A DNA stretch of 64,000 nt from Thereva unica (taxonomy: Eukaryota; Arthropoda; Insecta; Diptera; Therevidae), in contig OX465284.1 in the NCBI GenBank assembly GCA_949987705.1, positions 113,257,163-113,321,162 on the forward strand, given 5' to 3'. Under the pieces are notes generated by a model that was not told the DNA's origin, searched no databases, and saw nothing but the letters and a program-made list of their open reading frames with translations. The number at the start of each line of letters is the position of its first letter. The stretch's first letter is position 1. A program made the translations under genes and the position numbers. Of the stretch, positions 1-12,024 are shown in pieces.

Positions 1-250
1 CTTATTACTACCCATGATGAGGAAGATTAATTGCTTTGTTCATGTTTCAAGAATTCATTAATGACTACTAAGTTCTTCATCAGAACGATGCGATAATGTA
101 CTATTAAAGGAACGACGGTTTGTCAAGTCACAAAAACGCGATACCGTATCCCCATCACGTAGGTCGTGGATTCGACTCGGCACCCATTTTGATGAGACCT
201 TTGAAACTCGCGAGCGATCTGCTTAAACCACTTGAAGTGAGTGATCTATA
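1..250. other. Unassigned flank before tandem array
   Basis: No coding signal or recognisable element is visible. The last few bases lead directly into the ~165-bp tandem repeat. Confidence 0.4.
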
Positions 251-1066
251 AGATGCTTAAACTTCTGGCTAAGTCCATTATAGAAGTTGATTTGATCCTG
301 GTTTAACATTTCTTGAGCTTCAGAGCTTTTTTCTTATAAATTTAAGTGGGTATTGCGACACTTGAGCCTGGGAACTAAAACCACGTTTTGTTAGCTAGAC
401 CAAACACGGTGTTTAAGATGCTTACACATCTGGCTGAATCCATTATCGAAGTTGACTTGATCCTGGTTTAACATTTCTTGAGCTTCAGAGCTTTTTTCTT
501 ACAAATTTAAGTGGGTATTGCGACACTTGAGCCTGGGAACTAAAACCATTTTTGTTTGTTAGACCAAACACGTAGTTTAAGATGCTTAAACATCTGGCTA
601 AATCCATTATCGAAGTTGACTTGATCCTGGTTTAACATTTCTTGAGCTTCAGAGCTTTTTTCTTATAAATTTAAGTGGGTATTGCGACACTTGAGCCTGG
701 GAACTAAAACCACGTTTTGTTAGCAAGACCAAACACGGTGTTTAAGATGCTTACACATCTGGCTGAATCCATTATCGAAGTTTACTTGATCCTAGTTTAA
801 CATTTCTTGAGCTTCAGAGCTTTTTTCTTATAAATTTAAGTGGGTATTGCGACACTTGAGCCTGGGAACTAAAACCATGTTTTGCTAGCTAGACCAAACA
901 CGGTCTTTAAGATGCTTAAACATCTGGCTAAATCCATTATCGAAGTTGACTTGAACCTTGTTTAACATTTCTTGAGCTTCAGAGCTTTTTTCTTATAAAT
1001 TTAAGTGGGTATTGTGGCACTTGAGACTGGGAACTAAAACCACGTTTTTTTGCTAGACGAAACACA
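251..1066 (+). repeat. Tandem array, five copies of a ~165-bp unit
   Basis: Units start at about 251, 416, 580, 745 and 910 (spacing 165, 164, 165, 165), and the last is slightly short. Each unit opens with AGATGCTTA, holds TTTAACATTTCTTGAGCTTC in the middle, and ends with GGGTATTGCGACACTTGAGC, CTGGGAACTAAAACCA and a GTTAGCTAGACCAAACAC-like stretch. Copies differ by only a few substitutions, so the expansion is recent or homogenised. The end part of the unit matches single copies elsewhere in the window (near 2665, 6340, 10310, 13350, 15055, 48655, 56333), so the array looks like an amplified member of a dispersed family. No open frame spans it. Confidence 0.93.
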
Positions 1067-2630
1067 ATTATTCGTTACGTGCTCCGCAACCAAAACTATT
1101 TTAATTTCATTCATAAACAATGTTTTTAGCATGTATGTACAAGCTCTGTACTAAGATCAGCATGCCAACCAAACTGCAGTACATCTTTCCACAGGGCTAT
1201 TTCCAAACTCATAAACTTTTCTAGTTAAAACTCCGCAGCCACTCTTTGAACTCTCTTCCTTCATACCTTTTTCAACAAAAACTTCAGCTTAACTGTCCAA
1301 TATCGATATAACCATTATTTTATTTCATCTGACGCGTATCGAAATGAAAATATTTTTATTCTTTTCATCGAAAAAACAAAGAAAAAACTACTGAAATAGT
1401 TTCCCCGGAAAATAAAAGCAAATATTCCTATAAATCGGAAAATTCTACATTTATTACCCACCACCAATGACAATATTCCCTAAACATTGCATTCGAAAAT
1501 AAATAGGGCGACGTTTGACATCACGTTAATAAAATTCTGAAGGGTGGCTTCTGTGAAATTTCCACAATATTCATCCATGTGTGTTTTCATTTCATATATT
1601 GTTTAAAAAAAGGAGAAAGGAATGCAATTTTTTATTACGCTGTTTTGAGGACGCATCGACCGTCATGAGTTTCAATTTATATTCGTTATTCATAAAAAAC
1701 AAAAACAAAATACTGGAGAACTTTTTAATAAAACTTGCAGAATTTTTCATGTTTGTTAGATAGATAATATGATTTCATGGAAAAGGGAATTGAGTTATCA
1801 AAAAAGGGGTTCAAGAGGGTTTCTCCTTTTTTAGCACGAAATTGCGTTGTCTGTAACTAAAGTTTCCTTGATAATATCCACTTAACAATTAAAATAAACC
1901 AAAAGGAACCAAAACTATTTCCCCTAAAATCATATATAAGTTTTTTAAAGCCTACTCTTAAATACTAAATTGGATTATTGGACATGAACTCCATTATAAG
2001 CACTACCACCATCCATCACGGAGAAAAATATGATCTGGATACCAAATGAGGACGGCGCATATGGACGCCTCAAAAAGGGGCATTCATGCGGCAAAATAGG
2101 CTACCTCCATCGAGCCATGTCATTGCTAGGTTCCTGATTTCAATTCAGTTTTCGTTTGGACTTTTTCTGCTCCCTCACATATCCTCGAGCCTTCCTCTGT
2201 CGTTTTTTTGTGCCTTTCATCCTGCGGAGTTAGTTTCCGTGATGTCGTTAAGATTCCTTAGGGGATGGCTACAGTGTTCATCGGTGGCGCTTGATTGTTT
2301 GCACTACCGAGGCTGAGTTTGTTCGTTAATTGTCACAATTGTCAGAATTCATTGCTGTTTGTTTGTCAGATGAATGCCCGTGGGATTGGAGCGCCTTTAC
2401 CTAACAATACGTTTCTGATAACTACACACTAACGTGCTGTGAATGAGATAAAATAATTTCATTTCGATGAGTTTTCGCTTTTGAATGAAATAGCTCATTC
2501 TGTATGGAATTTAATAGCTGGGGGCTTAACTAGGAATTTAAAAATACGTAGTTAACTTATATTAGAAAGCTTGGGGAATTTCCTATAAGAAGTCTCTAAA
2601 TGATTAGTTAAAATCCAATAACACTTAACC
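1067..2630. other. AT-rich spacer, nothing identified
   Basis: Short open frames at 1581-1763 and 2086-2316 have no recognisable domain and no supporting splice or start context. I see no element ends. Confidence 0.4.
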
Positions 2631-2740
2631 ACAAGGAAGTATTCGCATTCCTGTTATCCATTTACCTAGGTATTGGGGCACTTGAACCTGGGAACTAAAA
2701 CCGACTTTGGGCTAGTTGGACCTAATCTGTGTCAATGGGT
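2631..2740 (+). repeat. Single copy of the 165-bp-array core repeat
   Basis: TAGGTATTGGGGCACTTGAA, then CCTGGGAACTAAAACC, then a diverged GGGCTAGTTGGACCTAATC, align with the second half of the array unit at 251-1066. The upstream CACAAGGAAGTATTCGCAT is shared with the copy at 15012-15092. Confidence 0.7.
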
Positions 2741-2805
2741 TGCTTTTAATTCGTCTGTATTGACTAATTCATTGCTCTTATTTACAGGAGGGTGCCATTT
2801 ATGTG

Positions 2806-4970
2806 GCCATCATCATCATCATCTGTAGCACTACAGCCTATTATTTCTTTCCTGCTGTTCGGTTCCTGTCTAATGTCCTCCAATTACGTACACTTAACTT
2901 TACTAAATCTTCCTCAACGGAGTCCATGTATCGCTTCTTTGGCCGATCTGAATTTCGCTTTCCATCAGGAATTCGATTTATCGCTATTCTAGCAGGGTCG
3001 CTATCGTCAAGCCTCTTTGTATCAAAAATGCCTAGAAGAGTTTCATCAGCTACTTTCAAAGACCATGCCTCTGATCCAAACATCACAACGCGCTTGATTA
3101 GCATGGTATATAGTTGGCACTTCATTCTTCTAGAAAAAATGCGTGCGTTGTTTCACATTTGCAAAAGACCTGCCTATTAGAGCGACGTCATCGGCGTAAG
3201 ACATTGTATGTGTTGACTTGTTAAAGATAGGTCCCATCGTAGTTTCTACCCCAGCTTCTCTTACCATCTTCTCCAACACTATGTTAAATAGGAGGCATGA
3301 CAGCGCGTCACCTTATCTCAGGCCTCTCTGTGATGTTAAACTTTTCGAGTGGTCTCGTTCAACTCTTACTCTGCCTCGTACTACCTCGATTGTAGCTTTT
3401 CTTACTTCGATTAGTTGATTTGGAAATCAGAAGCACTCTATAGCTGTAAATAACTCCTCACGATTGACGCTTTCATATGCTAGAGCGCGTGAATATAATT
3501 CTTCTTAAAGTGGAAATATGGTTTGTAGTGGACCTAACTGGCCGAAAGCCAGATTGATAACTACCTATTATGCCTTCTCCAATGGATAGAAGGTTTTTGT
3601 ACAAAATAGTGGAGAATATTTCACACGCTGAGATAATTTCCTTTTTTAAGCAGGGGCGTATCACACCTTCGGTACGTTCAAGTGGGATCTTTTTCTAACG
3701 CCAGATCGATTGTATAAGCTTATGTAATCCATTCCTTAGTTCTTAGCCCCCATATTTCCACATCTCATTTGCTATACTATTGTTCGTCATAGGTTCTTGT
3801 ACGTCCTCCATTGTAGGCCCCTTACTTTCATTAACAGCACCAGTATCACTATCGTTATCAAATGGTGCGTTTCTATTCGGTTGGTCCACATCACTTTGAC
3901 TCTCATTTTCGTCGTCTCTATTCAGTAGCTCATTACTCCCCGCCCCAAGTCTTTCAAAAACTAATTGTTTTTGGCTCCGGATATTATGGTTTTGTCCTTA
4001 CACATCGATACTCTAGGTTTAAACCCTTTACATTGCTGGTTCACTTTCTCATATAACTTTCTCACTTCGTTATTGTTCCCAAGTTCTTTTATCTGTGCAA
4101 TTTGTTCCTCCAGCCACGTCTACATCTTCCTTTTGTGCGTACATTTTTCAATTCGCTGTTCATTCTTATCTTCCGTAAGTCTAGCGCACTCTTCATCAAA
4201 CCAGTCTTGACGTCTTCCTCGTATTTCATAACCTAGCTTGCTTGCTGCGGCTTTCCTTAGTGTGGTCCTTAGTTTAGGCCACTCCACTCCCACTCGTCAA
4301 TATTGGTGTTGATACTTGCAGCTTCGTTATCTGATGCACCAAACCTTCTATTTAGCTCTGCTATATATTCTTCCCTAAATTGTTCTTCTTTGAGGGCCGC
4401 GGTATTATATTTTCGCGGGCTTTGTTCTCTTTGTTCTCTCTCCTGTCCTGACGCATGAAATCATGTCTCTCGACTTAACACCCACTAGAAAATGGTCTAA
4501 GGGCACCATAGCATTAGCCGTCCCCTCATTAGGAGATTTCCAGGTTACTCTGCGTATGCTTCTGTATTGGAATTTCGTGCTGGAACTATCATGCTAGATC
4601 CAGCAGCGGTCCACCAGCTTACGACCATTATCATTGCATTCAGGATGTGTATAGTGCTTTCCAATTGTTGGGTAATGAATTCGTTTCTGCCCTACTTTTG
4701 CGTTAGCGTCTCCTACAATTACCTTTACATCATGTCTGGGGCATTTTCTGAGGTCTCTCTTATGGATTTCGTAGAAGGCCTCCTTTTCTTGCTGAATCGC
4801 CGTTATATGGGCCTTGTATTTTTCAAGTTGGACCAATAGTACTCTAGCTCCCCAGGTTGGTATAGAGTTCACACGTTGCATGTAAATATTCCGAAATCAT
4901 TGTCCTTTTTTCCGTTCGCCAGTTCGTCTTTGAGTTATCCGTCCGGTCCAAGACTCTGATATCGGGCTTA
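2806..4970 (-). mobile_element. Degenerate RTE-type LINE (endonuclease and reverse transcriptase)
   Basis: Read on the minus strand from ~4970 down to ~2806. The 5' part (4970-4594) resembles an apurinic-type endonuclease: a stretch containing CPRHDVK, a GDANAKVG motif and PTIGKH in the order seen in insect endonuclease-reverse transcriptase LINEs. The reverse transcriptase follows: YQSGFRPVRSTTNHI within 3473-3664, a GDALSCLLFNIVLE stretch near 3270-3330, and the catalytic YADD box at 3187-3198 in SYADDVALIG. The C-terminal tail at 2841-3125 includes SEAWSLKVADE and RPKKRYMDSVEEDL. Frameshifts and stops separate these blocks, so it is dead. The 3' end runs into (GAT)n on the minus strand (plus 2808-2820), the trinucleotide tail usual for RTE. 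Motif recognition is from memory of the family. Confidence 0.85.
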
Positions 4971-6330
4971 TAGGAATTGATATTGCTAGGGAGGTTTGCT
5001 AGTCCATTGCTGGTAGGAAGGATTATAGCGTCTCACATTCGCTACTATCGTTGTTGGTTGTTTATGCAGTGGGCAGTGAAGTCTATTTTCTGAGATTTGC
5101 TTACCTCTAATATGATCGACATGCTCTAGCAGAAATTTATCCACAACTCTCATAGTTTTGATTCTGTCGCTTCTACCTGAAGATCCATATGCTACCTCAA
5201 ATAAAACCGCTCTCCGAGCTGACATTATCCAATCCATCATCCTGAGCTGTATAGCCATCTCAACATTTGGCTACCACGGCAACTAAAAATGTCCACAATC
5301 AAAATTCATAGTTGATATATCCCCCTGTAAGCTCCAACTTAGTATCGATGCTTTTATTACTCTTAGACGTCTATCGCAATACTAAAGGAACTTGAACTTT
5401 GATTTTTTTGGGTCCAAACAACAATGATGAAAGCAAAACCCCCAAATTCAAAAATATTGAAATTAATTAATAAAAGAACACAATTGAAATTAACTATCCC
5501 AGATTACCTTAAGCACTCAACGAAATTGGGCATAGGCTACTGACTTAGTGTTGGCTGATTGAAAGTACGTGATAAAGAAAATCGCGTGAGAGTTACATAA
5601 AGCCTAGAGAGTCATCGTCCGCATAAAAAATCCTCGACCATTTTTCTAGAAGAGAGAAAACGCAATAAAATCTATGCCTTCAAGGTAAATGTAAGTAATT
5701 CGGCACGTAGAATCGTAAAAACCAAATAATTACACAAATTGTATCTGTACGCGTCTAATCTAAGATTTTAGAGGCGGAACACGAACATGTTTATGCAATT
5801 TTTGCACGAACAGAAATGTCTAACGAATATAAAGCTGAGAAGATAACGCCGGAACCAGGTGCTGAGATTTGGTAAAAAGTATTTGGATATTGTGTATTCG
5901 ATTCGTAATGACATAAAAAGCTGCCATTTAAGCTTTCACATAAAAAATAAATTGATTTTTTTTGGTTGGTGCACCATATCACTTGGTTGGAGAACAAGAT
6001 CTTCTACTCTAACATAGTTCTTTACCCTAAAGTAGCATTGCAATATCAATAACTTTGCTTTTCTGGCAGCATGTGCTACGGAGTAAAGAGGCTAGGGAGC
6101 GGATAGTCAATTATATTATTCTATAGAGCCACGGTATCTTCAAGGAAGAAATGGTGCCTATGCTACTCTTTACCACCTCTTCAGTTCTTCAGTAATCTAA
6201 CGAGGAACAAACTGTGCCTAAAACGCATAATCTGACCCAATTAGGACTTTAATCTAGTTATCTTCCAGTCAGACCACGATTGGCGAGCATTAACATCCTT
6301 GATTTTCTGAATGTGAATGCCATCAGGTGA

Positions 6331-6375
6331 ATGAATTCTAGTAGGTAATGGGTCACTTCAACCTGAGAACAAAGG
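6331..6375 (+). repeat. Single copy of the dispersed core repeat
   Basis: CTAGTAGGTAATGGGTCACT followed by TCAACCTGAGAACAAAG matches the core found near 10308 and 15057. The preceding GAATGAATTCTAGTAGG also parallels GAATGAGTTCTTGTAGG at 10298. Confidence 0.6.
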
Positions 6376-7494
6376 GATGTCACAAGAATGGTGGCAGAGG
6401 CCCTACTCTTTCAAAAGTAAATATCCTTAGGTATTACTTAACATTAATGGTGACACCAATGCCACTTTTGCCGTAATTTCAAAAGTACAAACAGCCATCG
6501 ATTCATTGTTCACAGTCACCGACCTCGGGTTTCATATTACGATATTCAATCTTTGAAATCTCTCTACCGAACATCATTAAAATCCAAAATATTCTTACAT
6601 GATTGGCACATCACTCACTTGCTTAGTGCTGTATCCCTCCTGAATAATGCATTTTTATAACAACACTTACCATCATCACCGTATTCCTAAAAGCACCTAA
6701 GAAATCACTTATACCATCCATTACGCTCCTCAACACTTACACTACCGTTCCGTATAGTGTTTTTAAGTGACAATAAAGTTTTCAGATGCTTTTTACCCCA
6801 AAGCTTCTCTTTTGTTCCTTTTTAGTCCTTGTGTACCTTGCAGCTGGGCAACAACAAAAAATGATGCAGGTTTGTTGTAATTTGCTTGAGGCAACCGCCC
6901 GCTGGTTCGGGGGTAGCTGGCTTTATTCTGTTTTATTGTGTGTTTCATACTCCCACATAATGCCACTTCATTTAATGCCAAAATGCGTTTTCATTTAGCA
7001 CGTGAACAAAACATATTGTTTAAACAAAGCCCTTGTTCATATGTTATATGAATTCACCGTGTAATCACAGCACAATATTAGTTGGCGGCGGCGGCGGGCG
7101 GAATCATGATTCTCTTGATTCTTAAACAATGCTTTTATCGCTAAGAGATTTTCAGGTGCTTTTAGAGTCATACGCAGAGCATAGCAATTATGTATGATGA
7201 ATTATCATCGGGTCTTTTGCAAGAAATTCTGGGTTAATCCTTTTCTATTGAAAGTGGTAAAGCATACTTGTTAGGGGATTTTGGGAAAAGTTAGATGATG
7301 AACAGAATGAACATCGATTGGATTTAGTGCTTCAATATTCACAGGCTTATCACATTGTAATGATCGAGCTTGATTGGGTATTTTGTTGCCTTTATTCGAA
7401 GTCATGTTTCCGAATAAAGCTATACTTGCAATGAAGCAATCCAATTCTGTGCTCAAATGTGTATGCTTTGGACTGTGTTCAGAGCATTTAAATA

Positions 7495-7690
7495 ATAAAA
7501 GCCGAACCTAGAAGTATGCAAACAAATTTAATTATTCCTAAAATTATGCAAAATTATTATTAAATAAATAAGAATTCTAAAAAACCCTAAAAGTATGCAG
7601 AGTAGCAATATTTTTTTAAGTATCCCTAAAAATATGCAACAAAATAAAGAGCCCACAATGACGCTACGTCGTTGATACATCAGATATTCT
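7495..7690. repeat. CCTAAAAGTATGCA short repeats, shared with 21955-22035
   Basis: Four imperfect copies of CCTAAAAGTATGCA lie within ~140 bases (near 7506, 7540, 7588, 7624), followed by a GCTACGTCGTTGATA stretch. The segment at 21955-22035 has the same order: CCTAAAAGTATGCAGA, then GCTAAGTCGTTAATAGA. This suggests a small dispersed repeat of unknown type. Confidence 0.5.
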
Positions 7691-8409
7691 AATACTGAGA
7701 AACACTTGTTTTGCTTAGAGAACGTCGCGTTTTTTTTCCTTCTGAAGAAAAATGAATTTTAAACAATTAATTGTGATATGTACGTCAGCTAACGGCAGTC
7801 TTTACTGATTAGGTTTAAACAAAATTCCACGAGTTCATAAGCTAATGGATTGAGTTTGTTTTTGTTAAAATATGGTTTCTTAATAATATGGCTCCTCGTC
7901 TAATTTTGCGTTAAAGCCACTTCAAGATTTTCATGCCGTAGATGGGAACTTTATCATTTGTCACTTTTAATGATTTATAAAAGTCGTACTTTTTGTGATC
8001 TGATCTTTCTCTTGTAAGCGTGAGCAGAGTACTAAACTTAATACTATGAAATGAGGATTTAATTCGTAAAGATCATGCTTCGATCATTAATTGGAATAAA
8101 GTCTATGTCGTTGTTTGTTAAATTTTTGAACACTCAGAAAACTACGGGAACGTTTTAACTGGCGTCATTATTGTCGCTGTACGAGATTATTGGGACTCTT
8201 CGTTCTAGGACGCCAGTACCAATTAGTATTAGTTCTTGTGGTCCAGTGATGAGTATTCTACACCGTCGAAGCGCATCTATCATTTCGGACATTGCTTCAA
8301 GTCACAAATGACTATGTGACAAATTTTATATCAAAGTTCCTCAAACATTTAGTCGTTGCTAAGGTCTGCCATTCCATAACAAAAATCCCTTCCACAAGGA
8401 CACTTCTTT

Positions 8410-8625
8410 TCACTTATGCCCTTTAGGCGGAAAAAGTTGGTCTCCAGCGGACTCTGTTTTGCGCTACAGCTTCCTGTTACGTCTACTAGGGTTCCCCTTC
8501 ACGTTGATCTGGGTCTTCCAACTCGACGGTTTGCTGGTGGATTCCTGTCTACCGCCTATTTCCCTGAATTCTCACTTCATGTCGCAAGGTGTGGCCAATC
8601 CAATTTCATTTCTTTCGTCTGATTT
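8410..8625 (-). mobile_element. RTE-like LINE 3' fragment
   Basis: On the minus strand one frame reads NPPANRRVGRPRST, a stop, and later RVRW-type residues. This is the arginine-rich GRPRTTWRR tail typical of a second RTE-type LINE family. A better-preserved copy lies on the plus strand at 63376-63604. Only the last ~70 codons remain, with stops and frameshifts. Confidence 0.65.
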
Positions 8626-8689
8626 CATTGTCTAACCTTTCTTGGCCGGCACGGTGCCATAGTTCTTCATTTGTAAGCCCCCAAAATTT

Positions 8690-8970
8690 TACTTTCTTTA
8701 TACTACAAGTCGCGTTATGGAGCGATGTCTAGGCTTAGCTCGAGAGTCAGGAAATGGGTAGAATAGTTTGGTATTGGGGAGTTTGAAGGATGGATGAGGA
8801 GGATGCGATGACCCTTGCTTTTGGACTCTTGGATGTTGTATAGGCTCGGAGCTACTGTCTGTGTAAGACTGTTCCACAGTCGAGGTCTATAAACGAATTT
8901 CTAGACCGGAATGTTCACGAAAATAAGGGCTGTGCGAGTGGGTCGAGGGGGCTGGTAGTTTTTTTTTTTC
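8690..8970 (-). mobile_element. CR1-like LINE 3' fragment
   Basis: This segment aligns by eye with the minus-strand CR1-like tail at 14085-14300: both have TTTGGACTC/TTTGAACTCC, a GCTCGGA stretch, GTTCCACA(G/A)TCGAG and a run of AAACGAA(C/T)T(G/T)CTA. It lies between two unrelated LINE ends in the same orientation. A short T-run at 8960-8971 separates it from the next element. Confidence 0.55.
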
Positions 8971-9880
8971 CTGTGTGAGGTTTTAGGTCCAAAGGTACTG
9001 CGGCCATTTAGTTGGCCTATTGTACTACAACCCCTACACCTCATATTTGTAGGCCAGACCGCCTGAACAAGTTCAGCAGTCTGCCTAGTGGTTTGTCGCT
9101 TAGACTTGAGTGTTCGAGCAGGGACTTCTCGAACAAAGAGACCCTGCTCCTCGCTATTGCAGGGCACTCACAGAGAACATGGAGGGCAGACTCATCCTCT
9201 TCTAGGCAAAGCCTACATGTAGGGTCCTCCGCCCTTCCTATCTTCCATAAGTGGTAATTTAGGGCACAGTGTCCGGTAATTAAGCCAACAAGTGTCCTAA
9301 CATCACTCCTACTGCGCCGTAATAATTCCTTGGCCGTCTTAGGGGACGGCCCTGGAAGGAACCGCTTAGAGTTGGCCAGTCCAGGCGCGGACCTCCAGCG
9401 TTCAATATGTTTCATCAAGGTCCGATCGGCCAGGGCCCTTTGCAGCAAGCTGGACGGTGCCCCAATAGCCGGCTCTGGACCAATGAATTCTAAATCAGAG
9501 CCCTGTTTAGCCAGGGCATCCGCACTTTCATTGCCTTCGAAGCCCCGGTGACCCGGGACCCAGACAAGTGTAATTTGATTGAGAACGCCCAACTCATGAA
9601 GAGCACGTTGGCAGTCCCAAACTAATTTCGACTTGGTCCTACGGGACCTTATCGCTCTAATTGCCGCTTGGCTATCAGAGAAGATAAAAATCCGTTTATT
9701 TTGGTAGGCCCTTCTTAAGTTCTCATGAGTGCATGCCAGAATAGCGTACACCTCTGCTTGAAAGACAGTTGCCAGAGTGCCTAGACTTATAGCCTTGCTG
9801 AATCTGGGACTTTCACTCCAGGGCTGGTAGTTAGTTAGGACTGGAAGATTAGTCGAACAGGCATTGTGATACAAGCGTTA
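8971..9880 (-). mobile_element. LOA/I-like LINE, 3' end with RNase H
   Basis: The element reads right to left and is truncated 5' inside the RNase H domain near 9880. Its 3' untranslated part continues below 9041 and ends in a run of A on the minus strand (plus 8960-8971). Related, more decayed copies lie at 19255-20185 and 22400-22835. Confidence 0.8.
9041..9874 (-). pseudogene. LINE ORF2 C-terminus: RNase H domain and zinc-knuckle tail
   Basis: The 277-codon open frame is the longest LINE frame in the window. It holds an RNase H fold that would cut the RNA strand of an RNA-DNA hybrid during retrotransposition. Visible landmarks are FQAEVYAI (catalytic Glu, about residue 40), FSDSQAAI (catalytic Asp, about residue 68), WVPGHRGFEGNESADALAK (C-terminal His and Asp, about 105-123) and a C-terminal CRLCLEEDESALHVLCEC zinc-binding motif near residue 235. 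The N-terminal DGS motif with the first catalytic Asp is missing, so this is a 5'-truncated remnant although the frame is still open. LINEs with RNase H belong to clades such as LOA, I and R1; I cannot separate these by eye. The annotated Met is only the first in frame, not a true start. Confidence 0.85.
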
Positions 9881-12024
9881 AATTTTCCCAGGACTGATAA
9901 ATTACTGCAGTTAGTCACTCAATTGAAGACCAAATTTCGCCATTATGAAGATCTAAAGACCGCGTCTTTGTACCTTAACCCTCAAGCGACTAGAAACTCT
10001 GTTTTATGGTGGCGAGAAATAACTATTCGACCGTCTACTGTTAACTCCTTCCGATTGAAATAAAAACCAGTGAGCATCACCTTTATAGGGGATCGAATTT
10101 GTCGTGCTGTTTTAGGGGCTCCAAGACACTCTGCGGTGGTAAGTCCGGCTCCTGTAAGGCCCTGCGAATATCGAAGGAGTTTCTGGTAAAATTTTGCTCG
10201 TTGTTCTATCCGTTCTTCAGCTTCCTAACGATTAACGAATTCTACCAAAAACCAATTAAGAGTTCAGCTTCTATTGCTAGTTATTTTACAGTCAGTTGAA
10301 TGAGTTCTTGTAGGTAATGGGACACTTGAGACTGGGAATCAAGTACCCTGATATTCATCTTGGGTTTAATCACCGACATCGATATTGGGTTTAATATTAC
10401 GAAATCGCCATTCGACCCTTTCCAATTAGTTCTTTTCGAAGAAAAAACCTGGGGACACTGTGGCCAGGTCGGACTAGGACTTGCTAGCAGAGCTGCTAGA
10501 TGCTCGTCTGCAGTGGCTCTTCTCGGGTTTTGTTGGAAGTGACAAATCGGGTGTCACCACCTTCCGACCTTTTTTAGGCCGTTCGCTCCCAGCTTCGCGT
10601 CCGGGCTTGGTACTGCCAAAAATCCTAGCGGAGTTCTTTCGTACTAATTTCTTGAAGGTCATAACTTCGATACTACCTTACTAGACTTAACACACTTACA
10701 TTTTTATGCTACCAATGAATTAAAGCTACAAAAATTATTCCTCATCTAAACTCACTCTCTCACTAATTCAAATTCAATCTGCATTGTGTTATCATCTTTA
10801 TTTCAGCGCTGATTTGAAATTTAATTTTTTTCCCGATGAAGAATATCGCCAGTAATAGAAGCCAGTACTCCTTACCAAAATAATATCGCGCCAACAATAA
10901 CGAAAAAAAAGAAAATGCAAATTGAAATTGTCGGGAAAAGGACGATAAAACCTGAAAAGGGAATTTGCACGATTTCGGTTTATTTCTTCCTTATTTTGTC
11001 TGAGGGTCGCTTGCCCCCTCCAGACTCTTGGTTCAAAACGCATTGCACGAATTCGCTTAAAGCAATCATAAACGCGTTCAAAGTGGGAAAAAAATACTGA
11101 ATTGAAATAAAAAAAAATAAAATAAAAAAAATGGAAGAAAAGGAAAAATGTCGTTTTCTGCGCTGGAAAAATATTCACAAGATTCGATTTGCATGCCTTA
11201 AGTACATGAATAATGATTGAGCCAGAGACACCGCAGTTTTGGCGCTAGATCCTGATTACGGGGGGATCGTCCTGGAGCTCCTTTTGGGCTGATGTGCGGC
11301 GAAACAATTTCTATGTTGGTAAAGAGGGGGGCGAGAAAATGTCGCTGTGGGCACAGATTCGCGATTTTTTTGGGGAGGGGGGGGAATTTTACTAAATCAA
11401 TCCAATTTCGTATTTTCTTTCTTGTCGTGTCTTGTCTTTTGCACGACAGCGAGTGTGGAAGCATATTTTCCATTCCCTTGAAAAAAAAATTTCCTTTTTT
11501 GATAATCACTTGCGCCACCAGCAAGGAGTCTGCCAAAGCTATTATCGTCGGCAGGTGAATCTCTGCTGGTGTAGAGGAGTCGTTGCCTGTAATAGCAGCG
11601 CCGATTCCTTCATCTCACGCAAGAGAAATTTTAAGTAGATCCTGCGAAAGATGGAAATCTTATGAAACGGAATAAACAGGAAAAGATGAAAACAACCGTG
11701 AAACGGGGGTCCTATGAAGGGCTGGAAAGGCACATTAGAAGGATTCACATGTGGGTGCGGGCTGTAGACTCCTCCGCCAAGATGCCATACAAACTCTGCG
11801 ATTCCATATCTCCTATGAGATCACAGACAACGATAAGCTATGATAATCCGGACATGGGTGTTGGATTAAAATTGATTTGTCCGGAAGCGCCTTCAGCTCC
11901 CATAGAACTCGAAAATAAAATAATAATTATCTGTAAAATTCCTAAAATCGATAAATTTTGCATAAAATATTGATACTAACTTCTCATTTTTCTTGCTCTT
12001 CTCTTTTCTCTTATCACATTACAG
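9881..12024. other. Spacer or intron upstream of the host-gene exon
   Basis: No recognisable protein domain is present. Open frames at 9866-10063, 10798-11178, 11292-11558 and 11662-11973 are compositionally simple or overlap on both strands. Homopolymer runs occur at about 11365-11383 (G) and 11103-11140 (A). If the exon at 12025 is not the first coding exon, this stretch is intron, with pyrimidine-rich TTTCTTGCTCTTCTCTTTTC before the acceptor. Confidence 0.45.
10298..10345 (+). repeat. Single copy of the dispersed core repeat
   Basis: TTGTAGGTAATGGGACACTT then GAGACTGGGAATCAA matches the core of the 165-bp array unit. Confidence 0.6.

Larger units (their letters stand above)
4971..8409. 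other. Spacer without a recognised gene
   Basis: A minus open frame at 4986-5258 lies just upstream of the RTE endonuclease and could be its 5' sequence, but I recognise no domain. Other short frames (5791-5997, 6786-6998, 7271-7456) look like chance. A short CGG-rich run is at about 7083-7100. Two small dispersed repeats inside are listed separately. Confidence 0.4.

Noticed and set aside
2803..3180. 125-codon plus frame
   Set aside because: It is the antisense shadow of the RTE reverse transcriptase tail (YADD region on the minus strand).
7083..7100. CGG-repeat run
   Set aside because: Too short and isolated to call a CpG island or functional triplet repeat.
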